This document shows positions 35,865-44,890 of a stretch of DNA of 64,000 nt, in pieces. The translations under genes were made by a program, and so were the position numbers. The stretch is from Agromyces laixinhei. GTDB lineage: Bacteria > Actinomycetota > Actinomycetes > Actinomycetales > Microbacteriaceae. The DNA lies in assembly GCF_006337065.1 (NCBI RefSeq), contig NZ_CP040872.1:682001-746000 (forward strand), written 5' to 3'. Each line of letters opens with the position of its first letter. The stretch's first letter is position 1. The notes below the pieces were generated by a model that was not told the DNA's origin, ran no database searches, and saw only the letters and a program-made list of their open reading frames with translations.

Positions 35865-38786
35865 GTGAAGACACCGTCACCGATTCCCACTCGCTCGGGA
35901 AGGCGCTGGCTCGCCGGCGCACTCGCGGCGCTGCTCGCCCTCGGCGGCTCGATCATCACGGTGGCGCCCGCGCTCGCCGACGAGGTCGCGCCGGCCGCGG
36001 TGGCGGCGCCGGTGCTCAGCGTCACACCCGCTGAGGATCTCGATCCGGCGCTCGCGCACACGTTCACCGTGTCGGGCACCGGCTACGTGGGCCCGGGTGC
36101 GGCGAACGGTGCGTACGTGCTGCTCGGTGATGCGTCGATCTGGAGCGGCGGGGGCCCGCTGGTCGCCGAGGGCTGGCTCTCGCTCGGCTGGGTGCCGGCC
36201 GGGTCGATCGTCGACGGGGCGTTCACGACGACGCTCGAGGTGCCGGCGGGTTCGTTCGATCCGGCGACGTCGTACGTCGTGGCGACGTCGGCGGCGCACG
36301 GTCTGTCGGTCACCGATCGAACGCTCGATGCGTTCGCGTCGATCACGATCGCCCAGCCGGCACCGCCGGAGCCCGTCGCCGATCCGGTGCTGGCCGTCTC
36401 TCCCTCGGCAGATCTCGATCCGGCGCTCGCGCACACGTTCACCGTGTCGGGCACCGGCTACGTGGGCCCGGGTGCGGCGAACGGTGCGTACGTGCTGCTC
36501 GGTGATGCGTCGATCTGGAGCGGCGGGGGCCCGCTGGTCGCCGAGGGCTGGCTCTCGCTCGGCTGGGTGCCGGCCGGGTCGATCGTCGACGGGGCGTTCA
36601 CGACGACGCTCGAGGTGCCGGCGGGTTCGTTCGATCCGGCGACGTCGTACGTCGTGGCGACGTCGGCGGCGCACGGTCTGTCGGTCACCGATCGAACGCT
36701 CGATGCGTTCGCGTCGATCACGATCGCCCAGCCGGCACCGCCGGAGCCGACGACGCCGTCGGTGACCGTGTCGAAGACGAGCGGGCTGGATGCCGCGGGC
36801 GAGACGATCACCGTGCGGGGCAGCGGCTTCATTCCGAACGCACCGGCGACGAACGGTGTGCGCCCGCCGCTGATGGGCAAGTTCGCGGGTGCCTACGTGG
36901 TGTTCGGTTCGTTCGCCGCAGACTGGAAGCCGAGCGCGGGTGCGGCGTCGTCGACGCGGGTCGTCGATTCGCAGAAGTGGGTCGTCGATGCAGCGGATGT
37001 CGCGGCGATCGGCGGGGCCGCCGCGGGTGCGGTCGCGGTCGGTGCCGATGGCTCGTTCGAGGTCGAGTTGACCGCGCGCGAGTTCGAGAAGGCGCTGGCC
37101 GACGGCAATTACGGTGTGTACACCTTCGCCGGCAGCGGTGCCAAGATCGCTTCCTTCGAGACATACACCCCGGTCAGCTTCGCAACGACGCCCGAGCCAC
37201 CCACGCCTCCCACGCTGCCGACACCGCCGGCGCCCGGCCAGCCCGGCACCATCGCGAGCGGTTCGCTCTCGTGGGGCGTGGCCAGTGAGTTCCGCTCGTA
37301 CGTCGTCGGCAACATCGCGAAGGGCTCGATCTCAGTCGGCTCGGGCGCGACGCAGGGCGGCGGCCTCTTCCAGTTCGGCCAGACCGGCGGCAGCTACAGC
37401 CAGGTGACCGGAACCGGCACCGCCGACTACGCGGGCTCGGTGCGGTTCACCGGTCACGGCGGCGTGCTCGACCTCACGTTCGCCAGCCCGACCCTGCGCG
37501 CCACCACCACGACGAGCGGCGTGCTCGAGGTCTCGGTCAACGGTTCGCGCGTCGACCTCGCGACCGTCGATCTCTCGCGCGGCTCGAAGTCGCTCGTGAA
37601 CGGTGCGACCCGCATCGCGAATATCCCGGTCACGCTGACCGCTGCGGGCGCGGCCGCGTTCCAGGGCTACTACTCCATGGGGCGGGCGCTCGACCCGCTC
37701 ACGGTCGTCATCGGCTCGCCGGGGGCGGCGCCCGCGGGCAGCTCCGGCACGGTCGCCACCGCTTCGGCCGCCACGACCGCGCCGAAGGCCGTGCCGGCGA
37801 CCCCGCCGGCCACGACCGGCATCGTGCTCGACGCCGCCACCCTCGCCGCGCTCGTCGAGGGCAAGGAGGTCACGGTCACCGTCGACGGGTTCGAGCCGAA
37901 CGAGACCGGCATCATGGTCGTCGTCTACTCGACGCCGATCGTGCTGGCGCGTGACCTCGTCGCCGATGCGAACGGCGTGGTCACGTGGACGGGCAGCCTG
38001 CCGGCCGGTCTCGGGGCCGGCGAACACACGCTGACCTTCCAGGGATCGACGGCGAAGGGCATCCGCTTCACCGTCACCGCCCCCGCCGGCATGTGCACCG
38101 TGACCGACGCCACGCTCGACTGGGGCTTCAAGGGCTCCTTCCTGCAGTACCTCGAGGGCGGCATCGCGAACGGCGAATGGATCGTGACCGGTGCCGGTGA
38201 GACCGACGGCGTGTTCGAGTTCGCCGGCGGCACGGGTTCGATCGAGGCCGAGACGGTGCGCGGGCTCGTCTCCTTCCCCGGCTCGATCGAGTTCACCGGC
38301 CACGACGGTGCGCTCGACACGACGATCTCGAATCCGTCGATCGAGCTCGTCGGCAGCGACGAGGCGTACCTCCGGCTCGACGTGACGGGCACCACGCAGC
38401 ATGGCGAGGCGGTCACCGCCACGGCAGTGCGCTTCGCCTCGCTCGACCTCGACGGCGCGCTCGTTCGCGACGGCGACTCGCTCGTCGGCACGGCGGTTCC
38501 GGCCGAGTTCACGGCAGAGGGTGCTGCTGCGTTCGGCACCTACTCCGCCGGGGAAGAGCTCGATCCGGTCTCGTTCGCGGTCGCATTGCCCGCCGACTGC
38601 GGCATCGAGGCGGGTGCCGCGAAGCCCGAGGTGCAGGCGGTCGTCGACGACGACCTCGAGGTGCAGGCGACCTCAGCCGACGGCCCGGCGGCATGGCTCA
38701 TCTGGCTGATCGTCGCGATCGTCGTGCTCGTGCTGGCCGGGATCGGCGCGTTCCTGATCATCCGGAACCGACGCGCGGCGCGCTGA
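35865..38786 (+). CDS. htaA: HtaA-domain haem-binding surface protein
   Basis: A 973-residue secreted protein. Signal peptide about 1-39 (ends APALADE); two identical Ig-like repeats about 58-170 and 183-295; a related third domain about 299-445; HtaA domain 1 about 462-618 (SWGVASEFRSYV, GHGG, YYSMG); another Ig-like domain about 650-738; HtaA domain 2 about 743-913 (DWGFKGSFLQYL, GHDG, TYSAG); one C-terminal helix about 942-966 and a basic tail. Both HtaA domains keep the Tyr-His-Tyr set used for haem in corynebacterial HtaA. GTG 35865 has GGAGG 8 bases away. It would catch haem and pass it to HmuT. No LPxTG motif is seen. Confidence 0.92.
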   Translation: MKTPSPIPTRSGRRWLAGALAALLALGGSIITVAPALADEVAPAAVAAPVLSVTPAEDLDPALAHTFTVSGTGYVGPGAANGAYVLLGDASIWSGGGPLVAEGWLSLGWVPAGSIVDGAFTTTLEVPAGSFDPATSYVVATSAAHGLSVTDRTLDAFASITIAQPAPPEPVADPVLAVSPSADLDPALAHTFTVSGTGYVGPGAANGAYVLLGDASIWSGGGPLVAEGWLSLGWVPAGSIVDGAFTTTLEVPAGSFDPATSYVVATSAAHGLSVTDRTLDAFASITIAQPAPPEPTTPSVTVSKTSGLDAAGETITVRGSGFIPNAPATNGVRPPLMGKFAGAYVVFGSFAADWKPSAGAASSTRVVDSQKWVVDAADVAAIGGAAAGAVAVGADGSFEVELTAREFEKALADGNYGVYTFAGSGAKIASFETYTPVSFATTPEPPTPPTLPTPPAPGQPGTIASGSLSWGVASEFRSYVVGNIAKGSISVGSGATQGGGLFQFGQTGGSYSQVTGTGTADYAGSVRFTGHGGVLDLTFASPTLRATTTTSGVLEVSVNGSRVDLATVDLSRGSKSLVNGATRIANIPVTLTAAGAAAFQGYYSMGRALDPLTVVIGSPGAAPAGSSGTVATASAATTAPKAVPATPPATTGIVLDAATLAALVEGKEVTVTVDGFEPNETGIMVVVYSTPIVLARDLVADANGVVTWTGSLPAGLGAGEHTLTFQGSTAKGIRFTVTAPAGMCTVTDATLDWGFKGSFLQYLEGGIANGEWIVTGAGETDGVFEFAGGTGSIEAETVRGLVSFPGSIEFTGHDGALDTTISNPSIELVGSDEAYLRLDVTGTTQHGEAVTATAVRFASLDLDGALVRDGDSLVGTAVPAEFTAEGAAAFGTYSAGEELDPVSFAVALPADCGIEAGAAKPEVQAVVDDDLEVQATSADGPAAWLIWLIVAIVVLVLAGIGAFLIIRNRRAAR
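36036..36373 (+). repeat. 338-base direct repeat copy 1 (in htaA)
   Basis: First copy of a 338-base direct repeat inside htaA, coding DLDPALAHTFTVSGTGYVGPG... to ...AQPAPPEP. I could find no base difference from the second copy by eye. Confidence 0.9.
36411..36748 (+). repeat. 338-base direct repeat copy 2 (in htaA)
   Basis: Second copy, offset 375 bases from the first and separated from it by 37 unlike bases (VADPVLAVSPSA region). The reading frame is preserved, so each copy is one 113-residue Ig-like domain. Identity at silent sites means recent duplication or ongoing gene conversion. Confidence 0.9.
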
Positions 38787-38800
38787 CCCTGCGCGCATCC

Positions 38801-38831
38801 GGGAGGCCGGCCCCGTCGGGGCCGGCCTCCC
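38801..38831 (+). terminator. terminator after htaA
   Basis: GGGAGGCCGGCCCC and GGGGCCGGCCTCCC form a perfect 14-base stem with a 3-base loop, 14 bases after the htaA stop codon. Confidence 0.85.
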
Positions 38832-38866
38832 AACGTCGTCGCAGCGAAATGCGGGACAATGGAGGG

Positions 38867-39232
38867 GTGACCGACCCCGTGAGTACCAACGAACCCGATG
38901 AGCAGCGCACCCCGCAGAGCGGCGACGCATCCGTGCCGCTCGAGACCGAGGTCGCGCGCGACACCGTGACCGTGCGCCGCGCCCCGCGCTACTCGCGATT
39001 CCTCACGCTGGGCGCGCTCGTCGGCGCCGTCGTGGCGCTCATCCTCACGTTCGCCTTCCCGCCGAACGACGAGTTCGACCGGGGCCAGGTGTTCGGGTTC
39101 CTGCTGCTCGCCTGCGCTGCCATCGGCGTGGCGCTCGGCGCCGGCGTGGCGCTCGTCATCGACCGCACGACCGCACGCCGGGCGAAGTCGGTCGCCGTCG
39201 AGCACGAGTCGACGCGCCCGGTCGACGAGTAG
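38867..39232 (+). CDS. hypothetical two-helix membrane protein
   Basis: A 121-residue protein with an acidic, unstructured N-terminus (about 40 residues), two transmembrane helices (about 45-67 and 76-100) joined by the loop FPPNDEFDRGQ, and a polar tail. It converges on purF. The start is uncertain: GTG 38867 lies within a GGAGGGG run, so the next in-frame GTG (VSTNEPDE) is also possible. The family is unknown, though this kind of protein is common beside purF in Microbacteriaceae, as far as I recall. Confidence 0.7.
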   Translation: MTDPVSTNEPDEQRTPQSGDASVPLETEVARDTVTVRRAPRYSRFLTLGALVGAVVALILTFAFPPNDEFDRGQVFGFLLLACAAIGVALGAGVALVIDRTTARRAKSVAVEHESTRPVDE

Positions 39233-39277
39233 CGCGCACCCGTCTCCGGGGCGAGCTGAAGCGCGGAAGCGGCCGGC

Positions 39278-40735
39278 TCAGCTGAGCTGCGTGCGCTCCA
39301 CCCAGCCGAGGTACTCCTCGGTGACGGTGCCGGTGACGTACTCGCCGGTGAAGCACGACAGGTCGAGCTGCTCGATCGAGGTGCCCTCGGTGATCGCGGC
39401 CTGGAGGTCGGCCACCTCCTGGTAGATCATGTGGTCGGCGCTCAGCTCGGTGGCGATCTCGGGAATCTTTCGGTCGTAGGCGATGAGCTCCTGGCGGCTC
39501 GGCATGTTGATGCCGTACACGTGCGGAAAACGCACCGGCGGCGCGGCCGACGTGAAGGTCACCTTGTTGGCACCGGCAGCCCTGGCCATCTCGACGATCT
39601 CCTTCGAGGTCGTGCCGCGCACGATCGAGTCGTCGACGATCAGGATGTTCTTGCCCTTGAACTCCGTGCCCATGGCGTTCAGCTTCTGTCGCACCGAGCG
39701 CTTTCGCTCCGCCTGGCCGGGCATGATGAAGGTGCGGCCGACGTAGCGGTTCTTGTAGAAGCCCTCGCGATACTCGATGCCGAGCTTCTGCGCGACCTGC
39801 ATCGCAGAGGGGCGGGAGGAATCGGGGATCGGCATGACGACATCGATGTCGCCCTTGTCCATGTGGGTCTCGATGGTCGTCGCGAGCCGGTCGCCCATGC
39901 GCAGGCGCGCCTCGTACACCGAGATGCCGTTCATGATCGAGTCGGGGCGGGCGAGGTAGACGTACTCGAACGAGCACGGCACGAGCACCGCGTTCTTCGC
40001 GCACTGCCGCGAGACCATCTGGCCGTCGAGCCCGATGAAGATGGCCTCACCCGGGTGCACGTCGCGCACGATCTCGTACCCGCCCGATTCGAGCACGAGC
40101 GACTCGGATGCCACGATCCACTCGTCGCGGCCGTTGTCGGCGGTGCGGCGGCCGAGGATGAGCGGGCGGATGCCGAACGGGTCGCGGAACGCGAGCAGGC
40201 CGTAGCCGGCGATCAGGGCGATGACGGCATAGGAGCCCTCGACGCGTTCGTGCACCTGCTCGACCGCGGCGAACACCTGGTCGGGGTCGAGGTCGAGGCC
40301 GGTGATCTGGCCCTGCAGCTCGGTGGCGAGCACGTTGAGCAGCATCTCGGTGTCGCTCGTCGAGTTCACGTGCCGGCGGTCGATGCGGAAGAGGTCTTCC
40401 GAGAGTTCGCGTGTGTTCGTGAGGTTGCCGTTGTGCACGAGGATGATGCCGTACGGCGCGTTCACGTAGAACGGTTGCGCCTCCTCTTCACGCTCGGAGG
40501 CACCCTTCGTCGTGTAGCGCACATGGCCGAGGCCCATGTTGCCGATGAGCGAGCGCATGTCACGAGTGCGGAAGGCCTCGCGTACCTGCCCGCGCGCCTT
40601 CGCCATGTGGAACACGGGGCCGTCGGCCGTCGCGATTCCCGTCGAATCCTGGCCGCGGTGCTGCAGCAGCAGCAGGCTGTCGTAGATCTGCTGGTTGGCC
40701 GGTTCAGTGGAGACGATTCCGACGATGCCGCACAT
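39278..40735 (-). CDS. purF: amidophosphoribosyltransferase PurF
   Basis: Makes phosphoribosylamine from PRPP and glutamine, the first committed purine step. The 485-residue protein begins MCGIVGIVS, so Cys2 becomes the catalytic N-terminal nucleophile after Met removal. HRGQDSTGIA and VRYTTKG follow in the glutaminase domain, and the PRPP loop ILIVDDSIVRGTTS (about 355) in the transferase domain. CxxxxC-type iron-sulfur cysteines are present in FEYVY-adjacent segments only in part, so cluster status is unclear. GAGGAG lies 12 bases before the ATG. Confidence 0.97.
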   Translation of the reverse strand: MCGIVGIVSTEPANQQIYDSLLLLQHRGQDSTGIATADGPVFHMAKARGQVREAFRTRDMRSLIGNMGLGHVRYTTKGASEREEEAQPFYVNAPYGIILVHNGNLTNTRELSEDLFRIDRRHVNSTSDTEMLLNVLATELQGQITGLDLDPDQVFAAVEQVHERVEGSYAVIALIAGYGLLAFRDPFGIRPLILGRRTADNGRDEWIVASESLVLESGGYEIVRDVHPGEAIFIGLDGQMVSRQCAKNAVLVPCSFEYVYLARPDSIMNGISVYEARLRMGDRLATTIETHMDKGDIDVVMPIPDSSRPSAMQVAQKLGIEYREGFYKNRYVGRTFIMPGQAERKRSVRQKLNAMGTEFKGKNILIVDDSIVRGTTSKEIVEMARAAGANKVTFTSAAPPVRFPHVYGINMPSRQELIAYDRKIPEIATELSADHMIYQEVADLQAAITEGTSIEQLDLSCFTGEYVTGTVTEEYLGWVERTQLS

Positions 40736-40858
40736 GCGAGCAATGGCTCCTCGAAGGTGGGGGAAGTGTCCGAGCAGGACCCATCAATTCTCACATACGC
40801 GCGCGTGTGAGCCGTCTGGGCGAACGCTGCTGCTCAGCTGAGCACCTGCGCCGCCGGA

Positions 40859-41290
40859 TCAGTATTCCGACGGCTTCGCGAGCACGGCCATGGTGCACCG
40901 TGAGATGCACACGAGCCGGCCCGCGGCATCCGTGATCCTGATCTCCCACACCTGGGTGGTGCGTCCTCGGGTCAGGGGCGTCGCCTCGCCGTAGACCCAC
41001 CCTTCTGCGACCGGCCGCACGTGGTTCGCGTTGATCTCCATACCGACGCAGTAGAACTTCGCGGGGTCGACCGTGAGGGTCGCGCCCCAGCTCGCGAGCG
41101 TTTCCGCGAGGGCGACGGATGCTCCGCCGTGCAGTACCCCGCCGGGCTGGCGCGTGCGGTGGTCGACGGGCATGCGCCCCTTGAGCGAATCGTCGGTGGT
41201 CTCGGTGATCTCGATGCCGATGGCGCGGATCATGGTCTCGTCGCGCGCGTTCGCCCACTCGAGTGAGGGTTCGCCGAACCAGATGCTCAT
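40859..41290 (-). CDS. PaaI-family hotdog thioesterase
   Basis: A 143-residue single hotdog-domain protein with the family motif PGGVLHGGASVALAETLAS, where the Gly/His and the Glu form the CoA-thioester hydrolysis site. Related enzymes act on aromatic or menaquinone-pathway acyl-CoAs (MenI type). The start at 41290 (MSIWFGEPS) removes a longer, non-conserved leader. It precedes purF on the same strand with a 123-base gap. Confidence 0.9.
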   Translation of the reverse strand: MSIWFGEPSLEWANARDETMIRAIGIEITETTDDSLKGRMPVDHRTRQPGGVLHGGASVALAETLASWGATLTVDPAKFYCVGMEINANHVRPVAEGWVYGEATPLTRGRTTQVWEIRITDAAGRLVCISRCTMAVLAKPSEY

Positions 41291-41330
41291 GCCGTCGAGT
41301 CTGGCATGCGGGCAGCGGATGCAGCGGGGC

Positions 41331-41942
41331 TCAGGCGAGCTCGGCGATGATCGGGTGCATGGCATCGTCGAACGCCGAGGCATCCGCTCGCAGTGAATCG
41401 GTGACCGCGACGGTCAGTTCGCCGATCCACCAGACGCCGGACTCGGCGAGCGGCAGCACCTCGACGTTGAGCTCGAAGGAATGCGCGCGCCGGCCGACCT
41501 CGCGTTCGTGTTCGGCGATCGTGCCGGCGTAGGCGCGGTACGAGTCACCACGGCGGGCGGCCGACGCACCGCGGTAGCCCTCGTGCGCCCAGTCGGCCCA
41601 GGCCCGCGCGGCCTCCGCATGCCCCACGATCGCGGCGGCGAGCACCTCGGAGCCCGAGGTCGGCAGCGCGACCTCGGTCTCGAAGGCGTGAACGAGCTCG
41701 AGGGGCACGGCCGACGGATGCGTCTCGGGCTCGACGGTCATCGCCCACCAGGTGCGCCACTGCTGCTCGAGCTGGTCGTGCCGGTCCATCTCGAGCCGCT
41801 CGCCGACGGCGCCGACATCGCGCAGGCGCGGCAGTTCGACCGGGGAGGCGATCGCCAGCACTTCACGCAGGTAGAGAGCGAGCAGAACCGGGCGACTCGC
41901 ATTCTCACGGATCACCCACGATGGTGTGCCTCCCGGCTGCAT
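41331..41942 (-). CDS. conserved hypothetical protein
   Basis: A soluble protein of 203 residues rich in Ala, Glu and Trp. Its N-terminal third (WVIRENASRPVLLALYLREV) leads into an acidic middle and a C-terminal half with VWWIGELTVAV. There is no signal peptide or recognised motif. It is divergent from purM and ends 40 bases before the thioesterase gene, so it may belong with it. The function cannot be given. Confidence 0.75.
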   Translation of the reverse strand: MQPGGTPSWVIRENASRPVLLALYLREVLAIASPVELPRLRDVGAVGERLEMDRHDQLEQQWRTWWAMTVEPETHPSAVPLELVHAFETEVALPTSGSEVLAAAIVGHAEAARAWADWAHEGYRGASAARRGDSYRAYAGTIAEHEREVGRRAHSFELNVEVLPLAESGVWWIGELTVAVTDSLRADASAFDDAMHPIIAELA

Positions 41943-42023
41943 GGCTGTATTTTAGCGCTCCCTCCCTGCAGCGGCACGGTTCGCCGCGCGGGGGCGGAGG
42001 TGCGGCGCGGGTACTCTTGACGG

Positions 42024-43127
42024 GTGACCTCGAACTCGTCCTATGCCGCTGCCGGAGTCGACACGCAGGCGGGTGACCTCGCCGTCGAACTCATGAAGGC
42101 GTCGGTCTCCGCGACTCATGGGCCCGATGTGCTCGGCGGCGTCGGCGGATTCGCCGGGCTCTTCGATCTCTCGTTCGCGAAGGACTACACGCGGCCGCTG
42201 CTCGCGACCTCGACCGACGGGGTCGGCACGAAGATCGCGATCGCGCAGGCGCTCGACAAGCACGACACGATCGGTCAAGACCTCGTCGGCATGGTCGTCG
42301 ACGACATCGTCGTCGTCGGCGCGAAGCCGCTCTTCATGACCGACTACATCGCGTGCGGCAAGGTCGTGCCCGAGCGCATCGCCTCGATCGTCACGGGCAT
42401 CGCGCGCGCCTGCGCCGAGACCGGCACCGCCCTCGTCGGCGGTGAGACCGCCGAGCACCCCGGCCTCATGGGCGTCGACGACTACGACGTCGCAGGCGCC
42501 GCGACGGGCATCGTCGAGGCCGACCGCCTGCTCGGGGCCGAGAAGGTCGAGACGGGCGATGCGGTCATCGCGATCGCTTCGAGCGGACTGCATTCCAACG
42601 GGTTCTCGCTCGTGCGCAGCATTCTTCGACAGGCCGAGATCGACTTCGTCGATCGGTCGGATGAACTCGGCGCCACTTGGGGTGAGGCCCTGCTCGAGCC
42701 CACGCGCCTCTACTCGGGCCAGCTCGTCGAGTTGCTCGCCGGCCCCCACGGCGACGCCGTGCACTCGCTCTCGCACGTCACCGGCGGCGGCATCGCCGCC
42801 AACCTCGCCCGGGTGCTGCCGCTCGGTTCGTGGGTCGAGCTCGACCGTGCGACGTGGTCGCCCGCCCCGGTGTTCCGCGTGCTCAGCGACCTCGCCGGCA
42901 CCACGCTCGAGTCCACCGAGGGCACCTGGAACCTCGGCATCGGCTTCTTCGCCGTCGTGCGAGCGGATGCCGCGGCATCCGTCATCTCGGCGCTCGATGC
43001 ACTCGGACTCCCGTCGTGGCAGGCGGGCACCGTGACCATCGGCGATCGGGACCTCGCCGGCTTCGAGCAGGGCGCCAAGGGCGTCGACGGCGGCGCCGTG
43101 CGCCTCGTCGGCTCGTACGCGAGCTGA
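42024..43127 (+). CDS. purM: phosphoribosylformylglycinamidine cyclo-ligase PurM
   Basis: Closes the imidazole ring, turning FGAM into AIR. The 367-residue protein has the ATP-binding LLATSTDGVGTKIAIA, DDIVVVGAKPLFMTDYIACG, LVGGETAEHPGLM and the second-half SHVTGGGIAANLARVLP. It starts at GTG. A luciferase-like gene follows by 10 bases, and the DUF3073 gene usually found near purM in actinobacteria lies 1.3 kb on. Confidence 0.97.
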   Translation: MTSNSSYAAAGVDTQAGDLAVELMKASVSATHGPDVLGGVGGFAGLFDLSFAKDYTRPLLATSTDGVGTKIAIAQALDKHDTIGQDLVGMVVDDIVVVGAKPLFMTDYIACGKVVPERIASIVTGIARACAETGTALVGGETAEHPGLMGVDDYDVAGAATGIVEADRLLGAEKVETGDAVIAIASSGLHSNGFSLVRSILRQAEIDFVDRSDELGATWGEALLEPTRLYSGQLVELLAGPHGDAVHSLSHVTGGGIAANLARVLPLGSWVELDRATWSPAPVFRVLSDLAGTTLESTEGTWNLGIGFFAVVRADAAASVISALDALGLPSWQAGTVTIGDRDLAGFEQGAKGVDGGAVRLVGSYAS

Positions 43128-43137
43128 TCGGCCGGCT

Positions 43138-43899
43138 GTGCGCACGCCGGTCTCGATCGGGCTCATCGGCACGACCGATGCGTCGATCGTGGCGGCGCTC
43201 GCGCCGCGCATCGAACGGCTCGGGTTCCACGCGCTGTGGCTCAACGACGTGCCCGGCGGCGACTCGCTCGCGGGACTCCGTGTCGCGGCGGCTGAGACAT
43301 CGACGCTGCGGCTCGCGACGGGTGTGATCCCGCTCGACCGGCGCCCCGTCGAATCACTCGACCTCGCGGCGGCCCCCGCGAAGCGACTGTCGGTCGGCAT
43401 CGGCTCGGGCCGGGCGCGGCGATCGCTGGCGCTCGTCGGCGACGGCATCACCGCGCTCCGCGCAGCGACCGAGGCCGAGGTGATCGTCGGCGCACTCGGG
43501 CCGCGCATGCGCCGGCTCGCCGCTGAGCGGGCCGACGGTGCACTCTTCAACTGGCTGACGCCCGAAGCGGCCGCATCCGCGGTGCACGAACTGCGCGATG
43601 TCGCCGGCGACCGTCCGGTCCGCGGCATCCTCTATGTGCGCACCATCGTCGAAACGGCCGCACGCCCGGCGCTCGAGCACGAGGCCGCGCGGTACGACGC
43701 CGTGCCGGCGTACGCGGCGAACTTCGCCCGGCTCGGCACCCGCGCGATCGACGCGACGGTCTCGAGCGCCGACGAGCTCGCGGCCTACGACGGAGCGGTC
43801 GACGAGATCGTGCTGCGCGCGATCACTCCCGACGGATCGCTCGCAGAACTCGAACGATTCGTCGACGACACGGCGGGATGGCTCGGCCGTTCAGCGTGA
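43138..43899 (+). CDS. short luciferase-like (LLM) flavin protein
   Basis: A 253-residue protein with bacterial-luciferase-like features: ALAPRIERLGFHALWLNDVPGGDSL, RLATGVIPLDRRPVESL and RLSVGIGSGRARRSL, then GALGPRMRRLAAERADGALFNWLTP. Usual LLM enzymes have 300 or more residues; this one lacks part of the middle, so it is a compact member. It starts 10 bases after purM, probably in the same transcript. F420 or FMN use cannot be told apart here. Confidence 0.85.
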   Translation: MRTPVSIGLIGTTDASIVAALAPRIERLGFHALWLNDVPGGDSLAGLRVAAAETSTLRLATGVIPLDRRPVESLDLAAAPAKRLSVGIGSGRARRSLALVGDGITALRAATEAEVIVGALGPRMRRLAAERADGALFNWLTPEAAASAVHELRDVAGDRPVRGILYVRTIVETAARPALEHEAARYDAVPAYAANFARLGTRAIDATVSSADELAAYDGAVDEIVLRAITPDGSLAELERFVDDTAGWLGRSA

Positions 43900-43945
43900 C
43901 GATGGGTCACTCGACCTGTTCCGGTCATCGGCGTAGGGTGCAGGC

Positions 43946-44347
43946 ATGGCCGACGATGCGGTCATCCGCGACAAGCTTCGCCTGATGTTCGAGACACCCG
44001 GCGGCGATGTCGAGCACGCCGAGGCGCTCTACCACGACGACGCAGTCCTCGAGTTTCCGCAGTCCGGGGAGCGTTACGAGGGCCGCGAGGCGTTCACCGC
44101 ATGGCGGAGTCGGTACCCGGCCGGGGTCGCGTTCACGATTCTCCGGGTGACCGTGCGCGACGACCTCGCGGTGGTGGAGCTGACCGCGAGCTACGACGGT
44201 GGCGCGGGCATGTACGGCGTCAGCATTCACGAGTTCCGCGGCGACAGGATCTCGCTCGAGCGCATCTACGTGGCGGACGGGTGGGATGCCCCGGACTGGC
44301 GGAAGCCGTGGCGCTCCGACCGGCCGGTGCACAACCCGGGCCTCTGA
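43946..44347 (+). CDS. NTF2-like (SnoaL-type) protein
   Basis: A 133-residue alpha+beta barrel protein with DVEHAEALYHDDAVLEFPQSGERYEGREAFTAWR, the common SnoaL-like pattern, and a C-terminal VSIHEFRGDRISLERIYVADGWDAP. These small proteins act as isomerases, cyclases or binding proteins; no specific substrate is shown. It is 46 bases after the luciferase-like gene. Confidence 0.88.
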   Translation: MADDAVIRDKLRLMFETPGGDVEHAEALYHDDAVLEFPQSGERYEGREAFTAWRSRYPAGVAFTILRVTVRDDLAVVELTASYDGGAGMYGVSIHEFRGDRISLERIYVADGWDAPDWRKPWRSDRPVHNPGL

Positions 44348-44471
44348 CCGTCATCGCATGACGCGCCGGCTGCAGCTGAGCAGCTACCCGGTTGCTGCAG
44401 TGCGAACCGCACACCGGAACGCGTGTTGCCCGGGTCGAGCGGAAGCGAGTCGGGTGCGAAGGGGAATGCGC

Positions 44472-44675
44472 TCAGGCGCGCTGTTCGTCACCGGAGACGT
44501 AGGTGTCGTCGTCATCGGCGGAATACTCCGCCCATTTCGACGCCTCTTCGCTGTAATCGTCATGCGGCGAGCTGGTGAGCTCGCGCTCAAGCGCGTTGTA
44601 GTCGGTGTTCGGGCTGAAGTACTTCAGTTCCCGAGCGACCTTGGTGTGCTTGGCTTTCTGACGGCCGCGCCCCAT
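44472..44675 (-). CDS. DUF3073 protein
   Basis: A 67-residue actinobacterial protein starting MGRGRQKAKHTKVARELKY, the DUF3073 signature. It is followed by SPNTDYNALERELTS and an acidic tail. This basic-then-acidic small protein is almost always close to purM, and its role is unknown. A gap of 215 bases follows to the next gene on the left strand; it holds AT-richer promoter-like sequence (TAAACT on the leftward strand near 44760) and no gene that I can see. Confidence 0.92.
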   Translation of the reverse strand: MGRGRQKAKHTKVARELKYFSPNTDYNALERELTSSPHDDYSEEASKWAEYSADDDDTYVSGDEQRA

Positions 44676-44890
44676 GCGTGACCCCCTTACGACATCTGGC
44701 CGGGTGGGATTTGGTCGTCACCCGGCGCTCATCTGATAAATGAATTCGTCCAACCTCCAGTTTAGCACCGCCTCCGACACGATTCGGCGTCCTCCACAGG
44801 CATGCCGGAGTCGCGGTGTCGTCGACAACCCATCCGCAGCGCGCGGGTGCGGCGGTCGCCTCGGGATGGTCCTGATGTCGTTCAGTCTGT

